A stretch of 64,000 nt of DNA, from contig NZ_CP120683.1 of assembly GCF_030506325.1 (NCBI RefSeq), positions 1,550,001-1,614,000 on the forward strand. The letters run 5' to 3'. How positions within the stretch are numbered: position 1 is the first letter of the stretch; the number at the start of each line of letters is the position of its first letter. This DNA is from Tunicatimonas pelagia (GTDB lineage: Bacteria > Bacteroidota > Bacteroidia > Cytophagales > Cyclobacteriaceae). This document shows positions 7,921 through 15,285 of the stretch, in pieces. The position numbers and the translations under genes were made by a program. The notes below the pieces were generated by a model that searched no databases, was not told the DNA's origin, and was given only the letters and a program-made list of their open reading frames with translations.

Positions 7921-8367
7921 CTACTTTCCGAACATTCCGCCTAAACCGCCGAGTAGTCCTCCAATGCCGGAGTCGCCACCGAAGCCTAGCTGCTCAATTA
8001 AATCGTTCTTGTCGCTTGCTTGCCCGGTTTCTTTAGCACTGAGTTTATTCATAATAAACGGAATAGCGATGTTTGCAATTTGCTTAGCAATTCCTTCGCC
8101 AATGCCCAGCTTACTGGCTAAATTCGTGACCAAACTGCTGGTGATGCTACTCACAATTGGGTTGCTGGTAGTGGTGGGAGCATTTCCGTTGAAAAGATCC
8201 ATTACACCATCAAAATTTCCCTTCATTAATTCACCTTTCAAACCGTCAACTACAGTATCTTTGGTTACCCCTACGGCTTCGTCAGTTTTTGAAGTGTCTA
8301 GCTGCGTTTGTTCCTGAATGAGCTTAGCCATATGCTCTTTGCCCATGTTGATAATGTTGTCTAGCAT
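7921..8367 (-). CDS. Hypothetical helical protein with glycine-rich tail (DUF937-like)
   Basis: I chose the ATG at 8367 (MLDNIINMGKEHM); the frame extends upstream to 8451, but those extra residues are basic, low-complexity and lie in the divergent promoter region. The product is about 148 residues, helical, with alternating hydrophobic segments (NPIVSSITSSLVTNLASKLG and IAKQIANIAIPFIMNKLSA). It ends in a glycine-rich tail (GFGGDSGIGGLLGGLGGMFG). The composition and tail resemble the loosely defined DUF937/YidB group, though I am not certain. It is divergent from the LysM/BON gene. Confidence 0.65.
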   Translation of the reverse strand: MLDNIINMGKEHMAKLIQEQTQLDTSKTDEAVGVTKDTVVDGLKGELMKGNFDGVMDLFNGNAPTTTSNPIVSSITSSLVTNLASKLGIGEGIAKQIANIAIPFIMNKLSAKETGQASDKNDLIEQLGFGGDSGIGGLLGGLGGMFGK

Positions 8368-8468
8368 ACTATAAGATTTTAAAGATTTTGGTTGATTACA
8401 TTCTGTAAACTGACTACCTTCAAACTTAGTTAATCGATTCTTTACGACCAAACCTAAATTTTTTATCT

Positions 8469-8930
8469 ATGGGACTTATTGATTTCTTCAAAAACGCAGG
8501 AGAAAAAATCTTCGGTGGCGAGAGCGAAGAGGAAAAAAAAGAGAAACTGGTGAAGCACGTCACTTCTCTAGGGCTACCCGTGGAGGGGCTTTCTATCAGC
8601 GTAGACGACGAAACTGTTACAGTGAAGGGAAAAGTTGATAGTGTGGGACATTCGGAAAAAATTGCTTTGGCTGTCGGAAATGTAGAAGGCGTAAGTAAGG
8701 TTGATAATCAGCTGACTGTAGAAACTCCTGAACAAGTAGAACCCGAACCACAGGCTACCTACCACACGGTAGAGAAAGGCGATTCGCTTTCTAAAATCTC
8801 CAAAGAAGTATACGGTGACCCTATGAAGTACAACGCTATTTTTGAGGCGAACAAACCAATGCTAAAGCATCCGGATAAGATATATCCCGGACAAGTACTG
8901 CGGATTCCACCGAAAGAAAGCCTTGCTTAG
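8469..8930 (+). CDS. BON and LysM domain protein, Kbp/YgaU-like
   Basis: A 153-residue protein. Residues 1-20 (MGLIDFFKNAGEKIFGG) match the conserved amphipathic start of the E. coli Kbp (YgaU) family. A BON domain follows (about 25-85, LSISVDDETVTVKGKVDS), then a LysM domain (about 95-148, YHTVEKGDSLSKISKEVYGD ending YPGQVLRIP). E. coli Kbp binds potassium and is cytoplasmic; LysM otherwise binds peptidoglycan. No signal peptide is present, which fits Kbp. It is divergent from the helical gene to its left. The stop codon falls in an AT-rich repeat arm. Confidence 0.85.
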   Translation: MGLIDFFKNAGEKIFGGESEEEKKEKLVKHVTSLGLPVEGLSISVDDETVTVKGKVDSVGHSEKIALAVGNVEGVSKVDNQLTVETPEQVEPEPQATYHTVEKGDSLSKISKEVYGDPMKYNAIFEANKPMLKHPDKIYPGQVLRIPPKESLA

Positions 8931-8931
8931 T

Positions 8932-9172
8932 TAATGACTGATGAATAATGATTAATGAATAGTGGTTATCACGAATAATTTTGTAAGACGATTTTGCTGT
9001 TAGACTTCTTGCTTTCTCCCCCTTGGCGAAGCCGACGCGGCGCGGGAGGGAGGGGATTACTACCATACTGAGCACAAGCCTGGAGAATCCTGACTATTTG
9101 TTCATGATAATGTCTAATAGTCCGTATGCATTCATCATCAATCATTATTCATTAGTCATTATTTATCACTTC
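8932..9172. repeat. Intergenic inverted repeat pair of ATGA-rich arms
   Basis: The arm at about 8932-8968 (TTAATGACTGATGAATAATG and onwards) is nearly the reverse complement of the arm at about 9130-9172 (CATCAATCATTATTCATTAG). The arms lie at the 3' ends of two convergent genes. Similar words recur at 15.2, 51.2, 51.9 and 54.7 kb. Confidence 0.6.
9016..9055. repeat. GC-rich REP-like hairpin inside the intergenic repeat
   Basis: A C-rich arm (CTCCCCC, from 9016) faces a G-rich arm (GGGAGGGAGGGG, to 9055) across a GC-rich centre containing CCGACGCGG. Its base composition differs sharply from the AT-rich flanks. It resembles the C-run/G-run palindromes at 25.06 and 25.14 kb and may be a REP-type element. 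Confidence 0.4.
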
Positions 9173-9569
9173 AGGTTTCAGGATTAACTTCCTGCGTCAG
9201 CTCCGATAGGGAAGAAATAATAGCTAATGGGCTTTGGCTGACTACGGCTCCGCCCAACATAACTACTTTGGCGGCAATGCCAATGACCTTTTCTACCCTT
9301 TGCGTGTTTTGTAAAGCCTGATGCACTTCATCCGTCACCTGATTCATTTCGGTTAACTCACTATCTACCTCCTTTAGTTTGAGTACCGATGATAAGGCTA
9401 GTAAATCATCTGAGTAACTGTAGATAGAGCGTTGCAAGTGGCTCAATTTCTGATGCTGAGACTTGGTTAGGGTTTCCCAATTATCTTCCCGAAACTGCCC
9501 CAGCGAGGTAACGATACGGAAAAATTGCTTAGAAAGCTCCTTTACTTGCTCGGCGGTAAGGGCAGGCAT
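9171..9569 (-). CDS. Unknown helical protein with a hydrophobic C-terminal hairpin
   Basis: A 132-residue protein with no signal peptide. The first 90 residues are helical and charged. A hydrophobic, glycine-containing segment follows (IGIAAKVVMLGGAVVSQSPLAIISSL, cited in part), which could be a membrane-inserting hairpin. It starts three bases after the lipoprotein gene upstream, so it is the last gene of a three-gene operon with the lipoprotein and the DUF2807 protein. The pairing of a long helical lipoprotein with a helical protein bearing a hydrophobic hairpin is unusual. Function unknown. Confidence 0.6.
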   Translation of the reverse strand: MPALTAEQVKELSKQFFRIVTSLGQFREDNWETLTKSQHQKLSHLQRSIYSYSDDLLALSSVLKLKEVDSELTEMNQVTDEVHQALQNTQRVEKVIGIAAKVVMLGGAVVSQSPLAIISSLSELTQEVNPET

Positions 9570-9572
9570 ACG

Positions 9573-10397
9573 CTAAAAGTTGAATTTAGACAATAACTGC
9601 ATTCGTTGCAGTTGGCTAGTGTAGTGCACTACGGCCTCTATTGCCGTCTGCTGTTGTAAGTCACTTCGTTGCTGGTAAACCGCCTCATGTCCTTCACCTA
9701 CCGTTTGTAAAGCTTCGGCGTACTGCTGCAACCGATACTGCTGAGTTTCGTATTCCAGTACTTGATCCATGTAGGTGGAAATTACCTGCTGCTTTTCTAA
9801 GAATGACTGCGCTGAATCTAGCAGCTCACGGGAATAAAAGAAGTGCATTTTCTGCTGCCGATTAATTGATTCTACCAGTAAATCATTCAGCACAAATTGG
9901 TACGCTTCTAGCAGCGTTTGTACTGAGCCGTTCGCCCGAGCAATCAGCTCTCGGGCTTTCTTCCGACGACTACGCTCAGTAAACCCGGTTAAACTAAGCT
10001 GGGCTAGTTCTTGATATGCCGCAACCAAGTCGCCCTGTTCGGCTAGCCACGGATGCGACTGCAACGCATCACCCAGCGGAGCTAAGGAGGCCGATGATCT
10101 TTCTGACGCCACTAGTTGGTGCAGTGCCAGCAAATAGTGCGTAAGTGCCTCACGAATCTGTATCAGAGTAGTATCGGCTTGCTGTTGTAGCTCACAACCT
10201 TCCTGAAAATTGCGCGTAAGTTTTCCTTCTTGGAGCAATAGCATTCGCTGCCGTTGTTGGCAAGTTTGGTAGAAGGTTGGCTCCAGTTGCGCCCCTTGAG
10301 CCAAAGTTTCGGTAGCTTCAGCGGTAAATTGCTGAACGTGGGTAAGTGAATAGCATCCCGATACTGCTAGGCCAACTACTACTACAAGCAATCGCAT
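9573..10397 (-). CDS. Long helical lipoprotein of unknown function
   Basis: A 274-residue protein with a lipoprotein signal (MRLLVVVVGLAVSGC, Cys15). The whole mature part is helical and very rich in Gln, Glu and Leu (for example LQQYAEALQTVGEGHEAVYQ), suggesting a long coiled-coil bundle anchored in the membrane. It lacks strong acidic residues right after the lipid Cys, so it may stay periplasmic. It lies three bases after the DUF2807 gene and three bases before the helical hairpin protein, so the three are co-transcribed. I do not recognise a family. Confidence 0.65.
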   Translation of the reverse strand: MRLLVVVVGLAVSGCYSLTHVQQFTAEATETLAQGAQLEPTFYQTCQQRQRMLLLQEGKLTRNFQEGCELQQQADTTLIQIREALTHYLLALHQLVASERSSASLAPLGDALQSHPWLAEQGDLVAAYQELAQLSLTGFTERSRRKKARELIARANGSVQTLLEAYQFVLNDLLVESINRQQKMHFFYSRELLDSAQSFLEKQQVISTYMDQVLEYETQQYRLQQYAEALQTVGEGHEAVYQQRSDLQQQTAIEAVVHYTSQLQRMQLLSKFNF

Positions 10398-10400
10398 TAG

Positions 10401-11120
10401 CTAGTAGTCGGCTTTAATAGAGGCAAATCCCGATTTATCAAAGTACGTTCTTCGGGGTTCGCCCCGGTACTTTACCGCAGCCCCAAAACCATTAGCTTCA
10501 GCGCGTAGGCGTTCGCTAGCATGGACTCGTACCACTCCGGTACCGTTTACTTCCACATCGGCATCCTGGCAAGCCAATTCAAAAGCATCAATCGTACCCG
10601 TACCATCGTTGACGATATTAATTTCTTGGGCATTACCCGAGAGGTTCATATTGGCCGTTCCCGCTGACTCAATGTCTAACGAGGCCACATCCAGTGCTAG
10701 CTCCACCTTTCCCATTCCTTCTACTTGCAAACGAAACCGATCGGAGTGAATAACGTCTTCGGAAGACACCTGAACTAACCCTACAATTTCCAGGCTACGC
10801 AGGGCAGGGTAACCAACGTATGCTTTGATCTTGGGCGCAATGTCTATCCAATCGTTACGATCTTGCTCATAGGTAATACGTAGAGTACGTCCGTGGATCT
10901 CCGTTTTAATCTGCCGTAAATCATCTCGCTCCGAGGCCTCTAACTGTAGATGGGGATTATTATCTTGATACAGCACTACTTCGCCCCGACCTACAAATTC
11001 AATCTTATCAAAATCAGCTAAATCTTCGTAGGTTTCGTGCTGGGCAGATACCGTAGCCGGATAAAGTAAGCCGACCGACAAAAGTAAAGATAGCAGGAAG
11101 AATAATGGACGAGTATACAT
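10401..11120 (-). CDS. DUF2807 (GIN-type head domain) exported protein
   Basis: A 239-residue protein with a signal peptide (FFLLSLLLSVGLLYPATVSAQ). The mature protein shows repeated beta-solenoid turns of the DUF2807 type: FDKIEFVGRGEVVLYQ at the start, then LRSLEIVGLVQVSSED, LQVEGMGKVELALDV, and ADVEVNGTGVVRVHASER. The family is common in Bacteroidota as exported or surface beta-helical proteins of unclear role. It heads a three-gene operon and is divergent from the DUF1223 gene, with only 33 bases between starts. Confidence 0.85.
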   Translation of the reverse strand: MYTRPLFFLLSLLLSVGLLYPATVSAQHETYEDLADFDKIEFVGRGEVVLYQDNNPHLQLEASERDDLRQIKTEIHGRTLRITYEQDRNDWIDIAPKIKAYVGYPALRSLEIVGLVQVSSEDVIHSDRFRLQVEGMGKVELALDVASLDIESAGTANMNLSGNAQEINIVNDGTGTIDAFELACQDADVEVNGTGVVRVHASERLRAEANGFGAAVKYRGEPRRTYFDKSGFASIKADY

Positions 11121-11153
11121 AAGGTTGCGTTTTTTCTGTTAAAATACGAAAAT

Positions 11154-11939
11154 ATGAAATATTCGTTTTCTTTTACTGTGGTGCTCTTGCTGGTGCTAGG
11201 ATTCACCTTCTTGCTAGTTGCCTGGATTTCTCCTTCCCGTAATCTTACCCCAGCTTACGAATCGCCCGGGTTTGCGGTGGTGGAGCTATTTACTTCTCAG
11301 GGTTGCTCTAGTTGCCCTCCCGCAGATGCACTGCTCAGCGATATTGCCCAAAAGGCCGAACAGCAAAATTTACCGATACACGTGCTATCCTTTCACGTGG
11401 ACTACTGGAACCGCCTGGGGTGGAAAGACCCGTATAGTCAGCCCGACTTTAGCGCACGCCAACGGCAATACACTCAAACTTGGCAAAATACCCAAATGTA
11501 CACTCCCCAAATGACCATAAACGGTAATTCAGGATTTGTGGGCTCTCGTCAACAACAAGCTTGGCGAGACATCAATAGTACGTTAAAACAACCTGCCCAT
11601 GCTTCTGTAGTGCTGCAAGCAACTACCACCAAAGAACAAGCTACTGTAGCGTATCAGGTACTCGGTGATTATCAGGGAAAAGATTTACAGATTGCCTTAG
11701 TAGAAAAGCATATTCAGACATCGGTGAGGCGAGGAGAAAACGGCGGTAAGATGTTGCATCACACCCACGTAGTTCGGGAGTTTAGCCGTCAGTCATTAAG
11801 CAGTTCTGCCCAAGGAAAAGCCAGGCTGCGCTTGCCACCTGACCTTCAACCAGCCAACGCACTAATTATTGCCTACGTACAAGACCGTGCCAACCTAAAG
11901 ATTAGCGGAGCTACATCGGTGGCCCTGACCAATATTTGA
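11154..11939 (+). CDS. DUF1223 thioredoxin-fold exported protein
   Basis: A 261-residue protein with an N-terminal hydrophobic anchor or signal (residues 6-24). It shows the DUF1223 signature FAVVELFTSQGCSSCPPADA, with a redox-type CSSC pair (Cys51, Cys54), then HVLSFHVDYWNRLGWKDPYS and TPQMTINGNSGFVGS. DUF1223 proteins adopt a thioredoxin fold; their partner is not known. The C-terminal part is a beta-rich extension. It is divergent from DUF2807. The 3' end overlaps the convergent coiled-coil gene by 29 bases. Confidence 0.85.
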   Translation: MKYSFSFTVVLLLVLGFTFLLVAWISPSRNLTPAYESPGFAVVELFTSQGCSSCPPADALLSDIAQKAEQQNLPIHVLSFHVDYWNRLGWKDPYSQPDFSARQRQYTQTWQNTQMYTPQMTINGNSGFVGSRQQQAWRDINSTLKQPAHASVVLQATTTKEQATVAYQVLGDYQGKDLQIALVEKHIQTSVRRGENGGKMLHHTHVVREFSRQSLSSSAQGKARLRLPPDLQPANALIIAYVQDRANLKISGATSVALTNI

Positions 11940-12219
11940 GTTTGTCCTGCAAATTCACGCTTCTTTTATCAGTGCTAAGAAACTTCAACTGCTCTAGCTG
12001 CTCACGATCATGCTTAGCCTGTAGTTGTATTAACCGGATATGCTCCTGATACAACTGTTGGTGAGTACTTGCTTCCCGTTGCAGCGTATTTACCTTGTCT
12101 TGTAATTTCTTATGATCGCGATACACATCTTTAAGAAAAAAACTAAGGATGCTCACTCCAATGCCTAGTAAGCTTACTAGCAGGGCGTTTACAGTAAGTA
12201 ATAGTTCTGAATTTTCCAT
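11911..12219 (-). CDS. Small membrane-anchored coiled-coil protein
   Basis: A 102-residue protein. An N-terminal transmembrane helix (about residues 7-29, NALLVSLLGIGVSILSFFL) is followed by a charged coiled coil (about 33-80, YRDHKKLQDKVNTLQREAS and onwards). The topology is like small phage- or plasmid-borne membrane proteins, but no family is evident. It overlaps the 3' end of the DUF1223 gene by 29 bases on the opposite strand. It lies next to the HTH/S24 regulator pair. Confidence 0.55.
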   Translation of the reverse strand: MENSELLLTVNALLVSLLGIGVSILSFFLKDVYRDHKKLQDKVNTLQREASTHQQLYQEHIRLIQLQAKHDREQLEQLKFLSTDKRSVNLQDKLKYWSGPPM

Positions 12220-12306
12220 AGGTACAATATATACCGTTCTTCCGTAGTTCTTTCCAATTTTTGTATTATTAAGACAAATTTTGCCTAATAATGCATATAT
12301 TTAATT

Positions 12307-12501
12307 TTACTCATCACTATCCACTGGCTCACCTAATATTTCGTAGATAATTTGTACTTGTTTAGGAGTGTACGTATGGCCCTGACGCTTACCAATCCGC
12401 TCTTGGTGGGGCGTTAGCCAATTGGTTAGTGTTCGGGAAGTTACTCCATAGGAGTGAGCTAATTCTTGCTTGGTTTGTGGTTTGACTGATTTACGGCTCA
12501 T
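12307..12501 (-). CDS. Small helix-turn-helix DNA-binding protein
   Basis: A 64-residue protein. Residues 10-30 (TKQELAHSYGVTSRTLTNWL) form a clear helix-turn-helix of the kind seen in small Cro-like or DUF4248-type Bacteroidota proteins, followed by a basic wing (RIGKRQGHTYTPKQV). It is divergent from the XRE/S24 repressor, and the shared 134-base gap carries direct repeats. The arrangement resembles a phage cI/Cro switch. No other phage genes are visible nearby. Confidence 0.65.
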   Translation of the reverse strand: MSRKSVKPQTKQELAHSYGVTSRTLTNWLTPHQERIGKRQGHTYTPKQVQIIYEILGEPVDSDE

Positions 12502-12543
12502 GACTGAAAGGATAATAATTGAAACTAAGTAGTGTATAGAAAA

Positions 12544-12605
12544 CGTATTTTAGACATATATTGTTATTAATACGACAATTTAGTATTTTTGATCGTATTT
12601 TTTAG
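12544..12605. promoter_or_regulatory. Candidate operator repeats in the HTH/S24 divergent promoter region
   Basis: Two direct copies of CGTATTTT (12544-12551 and 12594-12601), the second continuing as TTAG, flank an AT-rich stretch containing TACGAC. They lie between the divergent HTH gene and the S24 repressor. Repressors of this type usually bind their own promoter region, so these repeats are candidate operators. Confidence 0.35.
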
Positions 12606-12635
12606 TCTTTTTAAGAAAATTTGATTTGTGTACTA

Positions 12636-13304
12636 ATGAATGATGCTCCTCTACTTCCTCTACGCCGTATCCGTAAAGAGCGCAACCTGAGCCAAGAAAC
12701 GGTGGCTACTTTCTTAAATATCAAAACCACTACATACAGTAAAATTGAGCGGGGTATCATTCAAATTACCTTATCTCGGTTGTACGAACTGGCCGAAGTA
12801 TTTCGCTTATCGCCCTACGAATTACTTAGCTACGAGGATGCCGATACGCTTTCAACTGCCGTCGATATTTCCAATATCACCTATGTGCCCGTTCACGCTC
12901 AAGCTGGTTTTCTGGATCACTTCGTAGATCAGCGTACCCCACCCGAAGGTATCTCGTTCAGCATTCCTACTTTTTCCGAAAAAGATTTGTATATGATTAG
13001 TGTGGAGGGCGATAGTATGTACCCTACCCTAATTCCGGGGGCGTACATTATTATCAAAGAGGTGAAAGATCACTATCTGTTGCAGTGGGGCGAGCCTCAC
13101 CTGATTGTTACCACCGATGGACGGGTAGTAAAACGCGTACTCAAACACTCCGATGCTTCGCTACTCACGCTCTATTCGGATAATGACCTGTATCAGCCCT
13201 ACGAGATTCAGCGGGAGAGTATTCTTTCGCTGTGGAAAGTAATTGGTATGGTATCCAAATCATTTACCCCCCAACGTAGCTCTCCTTCTCGCTACCCCAA
13301 TTGA
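12636..13304 (+). CDS. XRE helix-turn-helix / S24 peptidase (LexA/cI-type) repressor
   Basis: About 222 residues from the ATG at 12636; the frame opens five codons earlier at a TTG. Residues 9-62 form an XRE HTH (RIRKERNLSQETVATFLNIK). The C-terminal S24 domain has the catalytic Ser in GDSMYPTL (Ser127) and the Lys in VVKRVLK (Lys166). An Ala-Gly pair in VHAQAGF (residues 90-91) sits where LexA-type repressors self-cleave. It would repress genes until RecA-stimulated autoproteolysis, so it could be a DNA-damage regulator or a prophage repressor. A divergent small HTH gene favours the phage-type switch. Confidence 0.85.
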   Translation: MNDAPLLPLRRIRKERNLSQETVATFLNIKTTTYSKIERGIIQITLSRLYELAEVFRLSPYELLSYEDADTLSTAVDISNITYVPVHAQAGFLDHFVDQRTPPEGISFSIPTFSEKDLYMISVEGDSMYPTLIPGAYIIIKEVKDHYLLQWGEPHLIVTTDGRVVKRVLKHSDASLLTLYSDNDLYQPYEIQRESILSLWKVIGMVSKSFTPQRSSPSRYPN

Positions 13305-13334
13305 TTTTTCAGCAGAATATTGCCAACTTCTGCC

Positions 13335-15230
13335 ATGATTTACCTTCTACCCTTCTGGCAGTATTTTCTAGCAAATCTCCCTGTTAAGCAGCTTATTTTA
13401 GGGTTTACCTTGCTTATTAGCTGCCCTCTTTCGGCATTAGCCCAATTTGAACATCCGCGCAGCATTGTTACGCAAAGTCAGATGAAAATTATTCGGGAAA
13501 GGCTTAGCAACGAGCCTTACCAAACAATGATAGCAAATGTAATCCGCACCGGTGAGCAACATTTATCAGAAAGTAAAGAAAAGCAGAGCTACGACCCTTA
13601 CCAAGAAAGTGACCGCCTGGGAGTTTGGGCGTACTTATACCTATTTACTGAAGAGCTACGCTGGGCTGATTTAGCTTGGCAGGCTACTGAAAAAATATTG
13701 GCCGATACAGTTTATCTAAAAAACCCGCTGGCTAAAGGCTTAACTCGGGCCCGACTGCTTCAAAAGCTGGCCTATGCCTACGACTTTTGTTACTCCGCTT
13801 GGTCAGAACCGCAGCGGCAGTTAGTAAATGATGCCTTATTCGAGGTGCTGTATTCGGTACACACAACAATGGGCTACGCGGCCAACTATAATATTGAAAG
13901 TAACTGGATGGGGGTTCGCTACGGTAGTGTTATTCTCGCCTCGCGCGTGTGGGACTGGACTGATACGATCAATTATACACGATCACCGGTGCTGCCACTT
14001 CAATGGGATGCCACCAAACGGCTGCAAGATCATATTCAGGCTAATGTTTACCCGAGCGGTTGGAATGTAGAAAGCATGTCGTACCATATTTATAACTGGA
14101 CATTTGTTGGCCCTGCCCTCATCACGCTGCAAAATCAACTCCGTAGTTTTTCGGTGCTGGACTACGTACCTAATACTGAGCATTCCCTCCAAGCTCTAAT
14201 GAGCTCCGTAGTTTCCATAAAAAATCGGTACAACCGAGGCTACACGGCTGATTTATCGGATGATGATATGATGTTCAGCACAGGTGGCGTGTTAGCGATG
14301 GGATTTTCGCTCTTCCCCGATGAGCAGCAGTCAGCTCTAAAGTGGATGCACGACTATTTGATCGAGCCAGAAAATTATCAGGCAAGCGATGGGCAACTGA
14401 TGTACAGTCTTTTGTTTTATCCTAGCGATATTACGGCTCAAAACCCTGCTTCTTTACATTGGAACACTTTTGTGGGGGAAGAAACCGGAGTGGCGATCTT
14501 TCGCAATCGCTTCCAAGATGAAAATGATATTGTAGCAACTTACCACGCCAAAGCCAACCGTATTCGTGGCCATCAGGGGCCAGATACCAACACCATCCGA
14601 TTGCTTGGTTTAGGGGTTCCCTGGATTATTGGAGGTGGGCGAACAGGGCTAACTGCCGGGCAGTCAAACCTGTTTCCGAGCGAAACTGAAACGGCAAAAA
14701 AAGACGACAAGGGTTTAGGGGAGTTACGCGACTACTCTTTTTTCAATGAAGGTTCGGGGGGATACGTATTCGGATCGGGCAGTGCTATAGGGACTCGTGA
14801 CCACCGCCGACGCTTTTACGTAAATTTTGACCACCCTTCGGCGGAAGCTGTTTTCGTCGTTCAAGACTCTTCCGCTAACGGTCGCCGCTGGCGCATCAAT
14901 ACTCCGGAGTTCAATCAGTTTTCGGCAGCCGAAGATGGCTACACACTTACCGCGCCTAACGGTTCCAGTCTTAAATTCACAGTACTCAACGCCAACAAGC
15001 CGATTAAGCTAGATACTGGCAAGGTGCCCTACGGTGGCAAAACTAAGCAACATAACTTCGGAATTATCTACCAAGGAAAGAGCTATCCATTCAGTCGCTA
15101 CATTGATGTACTGTGCGACCAAAATATTACGGTAGTAATGACTTTACAGCCAAAAGGTAAAACTCACCCTAAGGTTATATCTAAAGACGAGGAAATCTGG
15201 GTTGGAGAAAAAGCAGTAAGTGATGACTGA
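13335..15230 (+). CDS. Secreted heparinase II/III- or alginate-lyase-like polysaccharide lyase
   Basis: About 631 residues from the ATG at 13335 (a TTG five codons upstream is less likely). A signal-type hydrophobic segment (LILGFTLLISCPLSALAQ) is followed by an alpha/alpha-toroid domain typical of alginate lyases and heparinase II/III enzymes. Visible motifs are NIESNWMGVRYG, SMSYHIYNWTFVGP and, in the C-terminal sheet domain, YHAKANRIRGHQGPDTNTIR. The Asn, Tyr and His residues in these motifs fit the lyase active site. It faces the SusCD/ASPIC operon and probably belongs to that utilisation locus. The polysaccharide (uronate- or glycosaminoglycan-like) is not determinable. Confidence 0.75.
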   Translation: MIYLLPFWQYFLANLPVKQLILGFTLLISCPLSALAQFEHPRSIVTQSQMKIIRERLSNEPYQTMIANVIRTGEQHLSESKEKQSYDPYQESDRLGVWAYLYLFTEELRWADLAWQATEKILADTVYLKNPLAKGLTRARLLQKLAYAYDFCYSAWSEPQRQLVNDALFEVLYSVHTTMGYAANYNIESNWMGVRYGSVILASRVWDWTDTINYTRSPVLPLQWDATKRLQDHIQANVYPSGWNVESMSYHIYNWTFVGPALITLQNQLRSFSVLDYVPNTEHSLQALMSSVVSIKNRYNRGYTADLSDDDMMFSTGGVLAMGFSLFPDEQQSALKWMHDYLIEPENYQASDGQLMYSLLFYPSDITAQNPASLHWNTFVGEETGVAIFRNRFQDENDIVATYHAKANRIRGHQGPDTNTIRLLGLGVPWIIGGGRTGLTAGQSNLFPSETETAKKDDKGLGELRDYSFFNEGSGGYVFGSGSAIGTRDHRRRFYVNFDHPSAEAVFVVQDSSANGRRWRINTPEFNQFSAAEDGYTLTAPNGSSLKFTVLNANKPIKLDTGKVPYGGKTKQHNFGIIYQGKSYPFSRYIDVLCDQNITVVMTLQPKGKTHPKVISKDEEIWVGEKAVSDD

Positions 15231-15285
15231 TGACTGATGACTGAAAGTTATTTATTAATCGCTAATCATCAATCATTGCTCGGAA
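15221..15285. repeat. Tandem heptamer and inverted repeat at convergent gene ends
   Basis: TGATGAC is repeated just over three times (15221-15244) and covers the stop of the lyase gene. The facing arm (about 15264-15280, AATCATCAATCATTG) is an imperfect reverse complement and covers the stop of the convergent ASPIC gene. Both proteins end in Asp-Asp because of this. Confidence 0.6.

Noticed and set aside
9016-9055. Insertion sequence terminal repeat
   Set aside because: No transposase frame or target duplication is near; it fits a REP-like hairpin better.
8836-9075. A 79-residue minus-strand ORF
   Set aside because: It overlaps the LysM domain gene end and the repeat region; it looks like a chance frame through the GC-rich repeat core.
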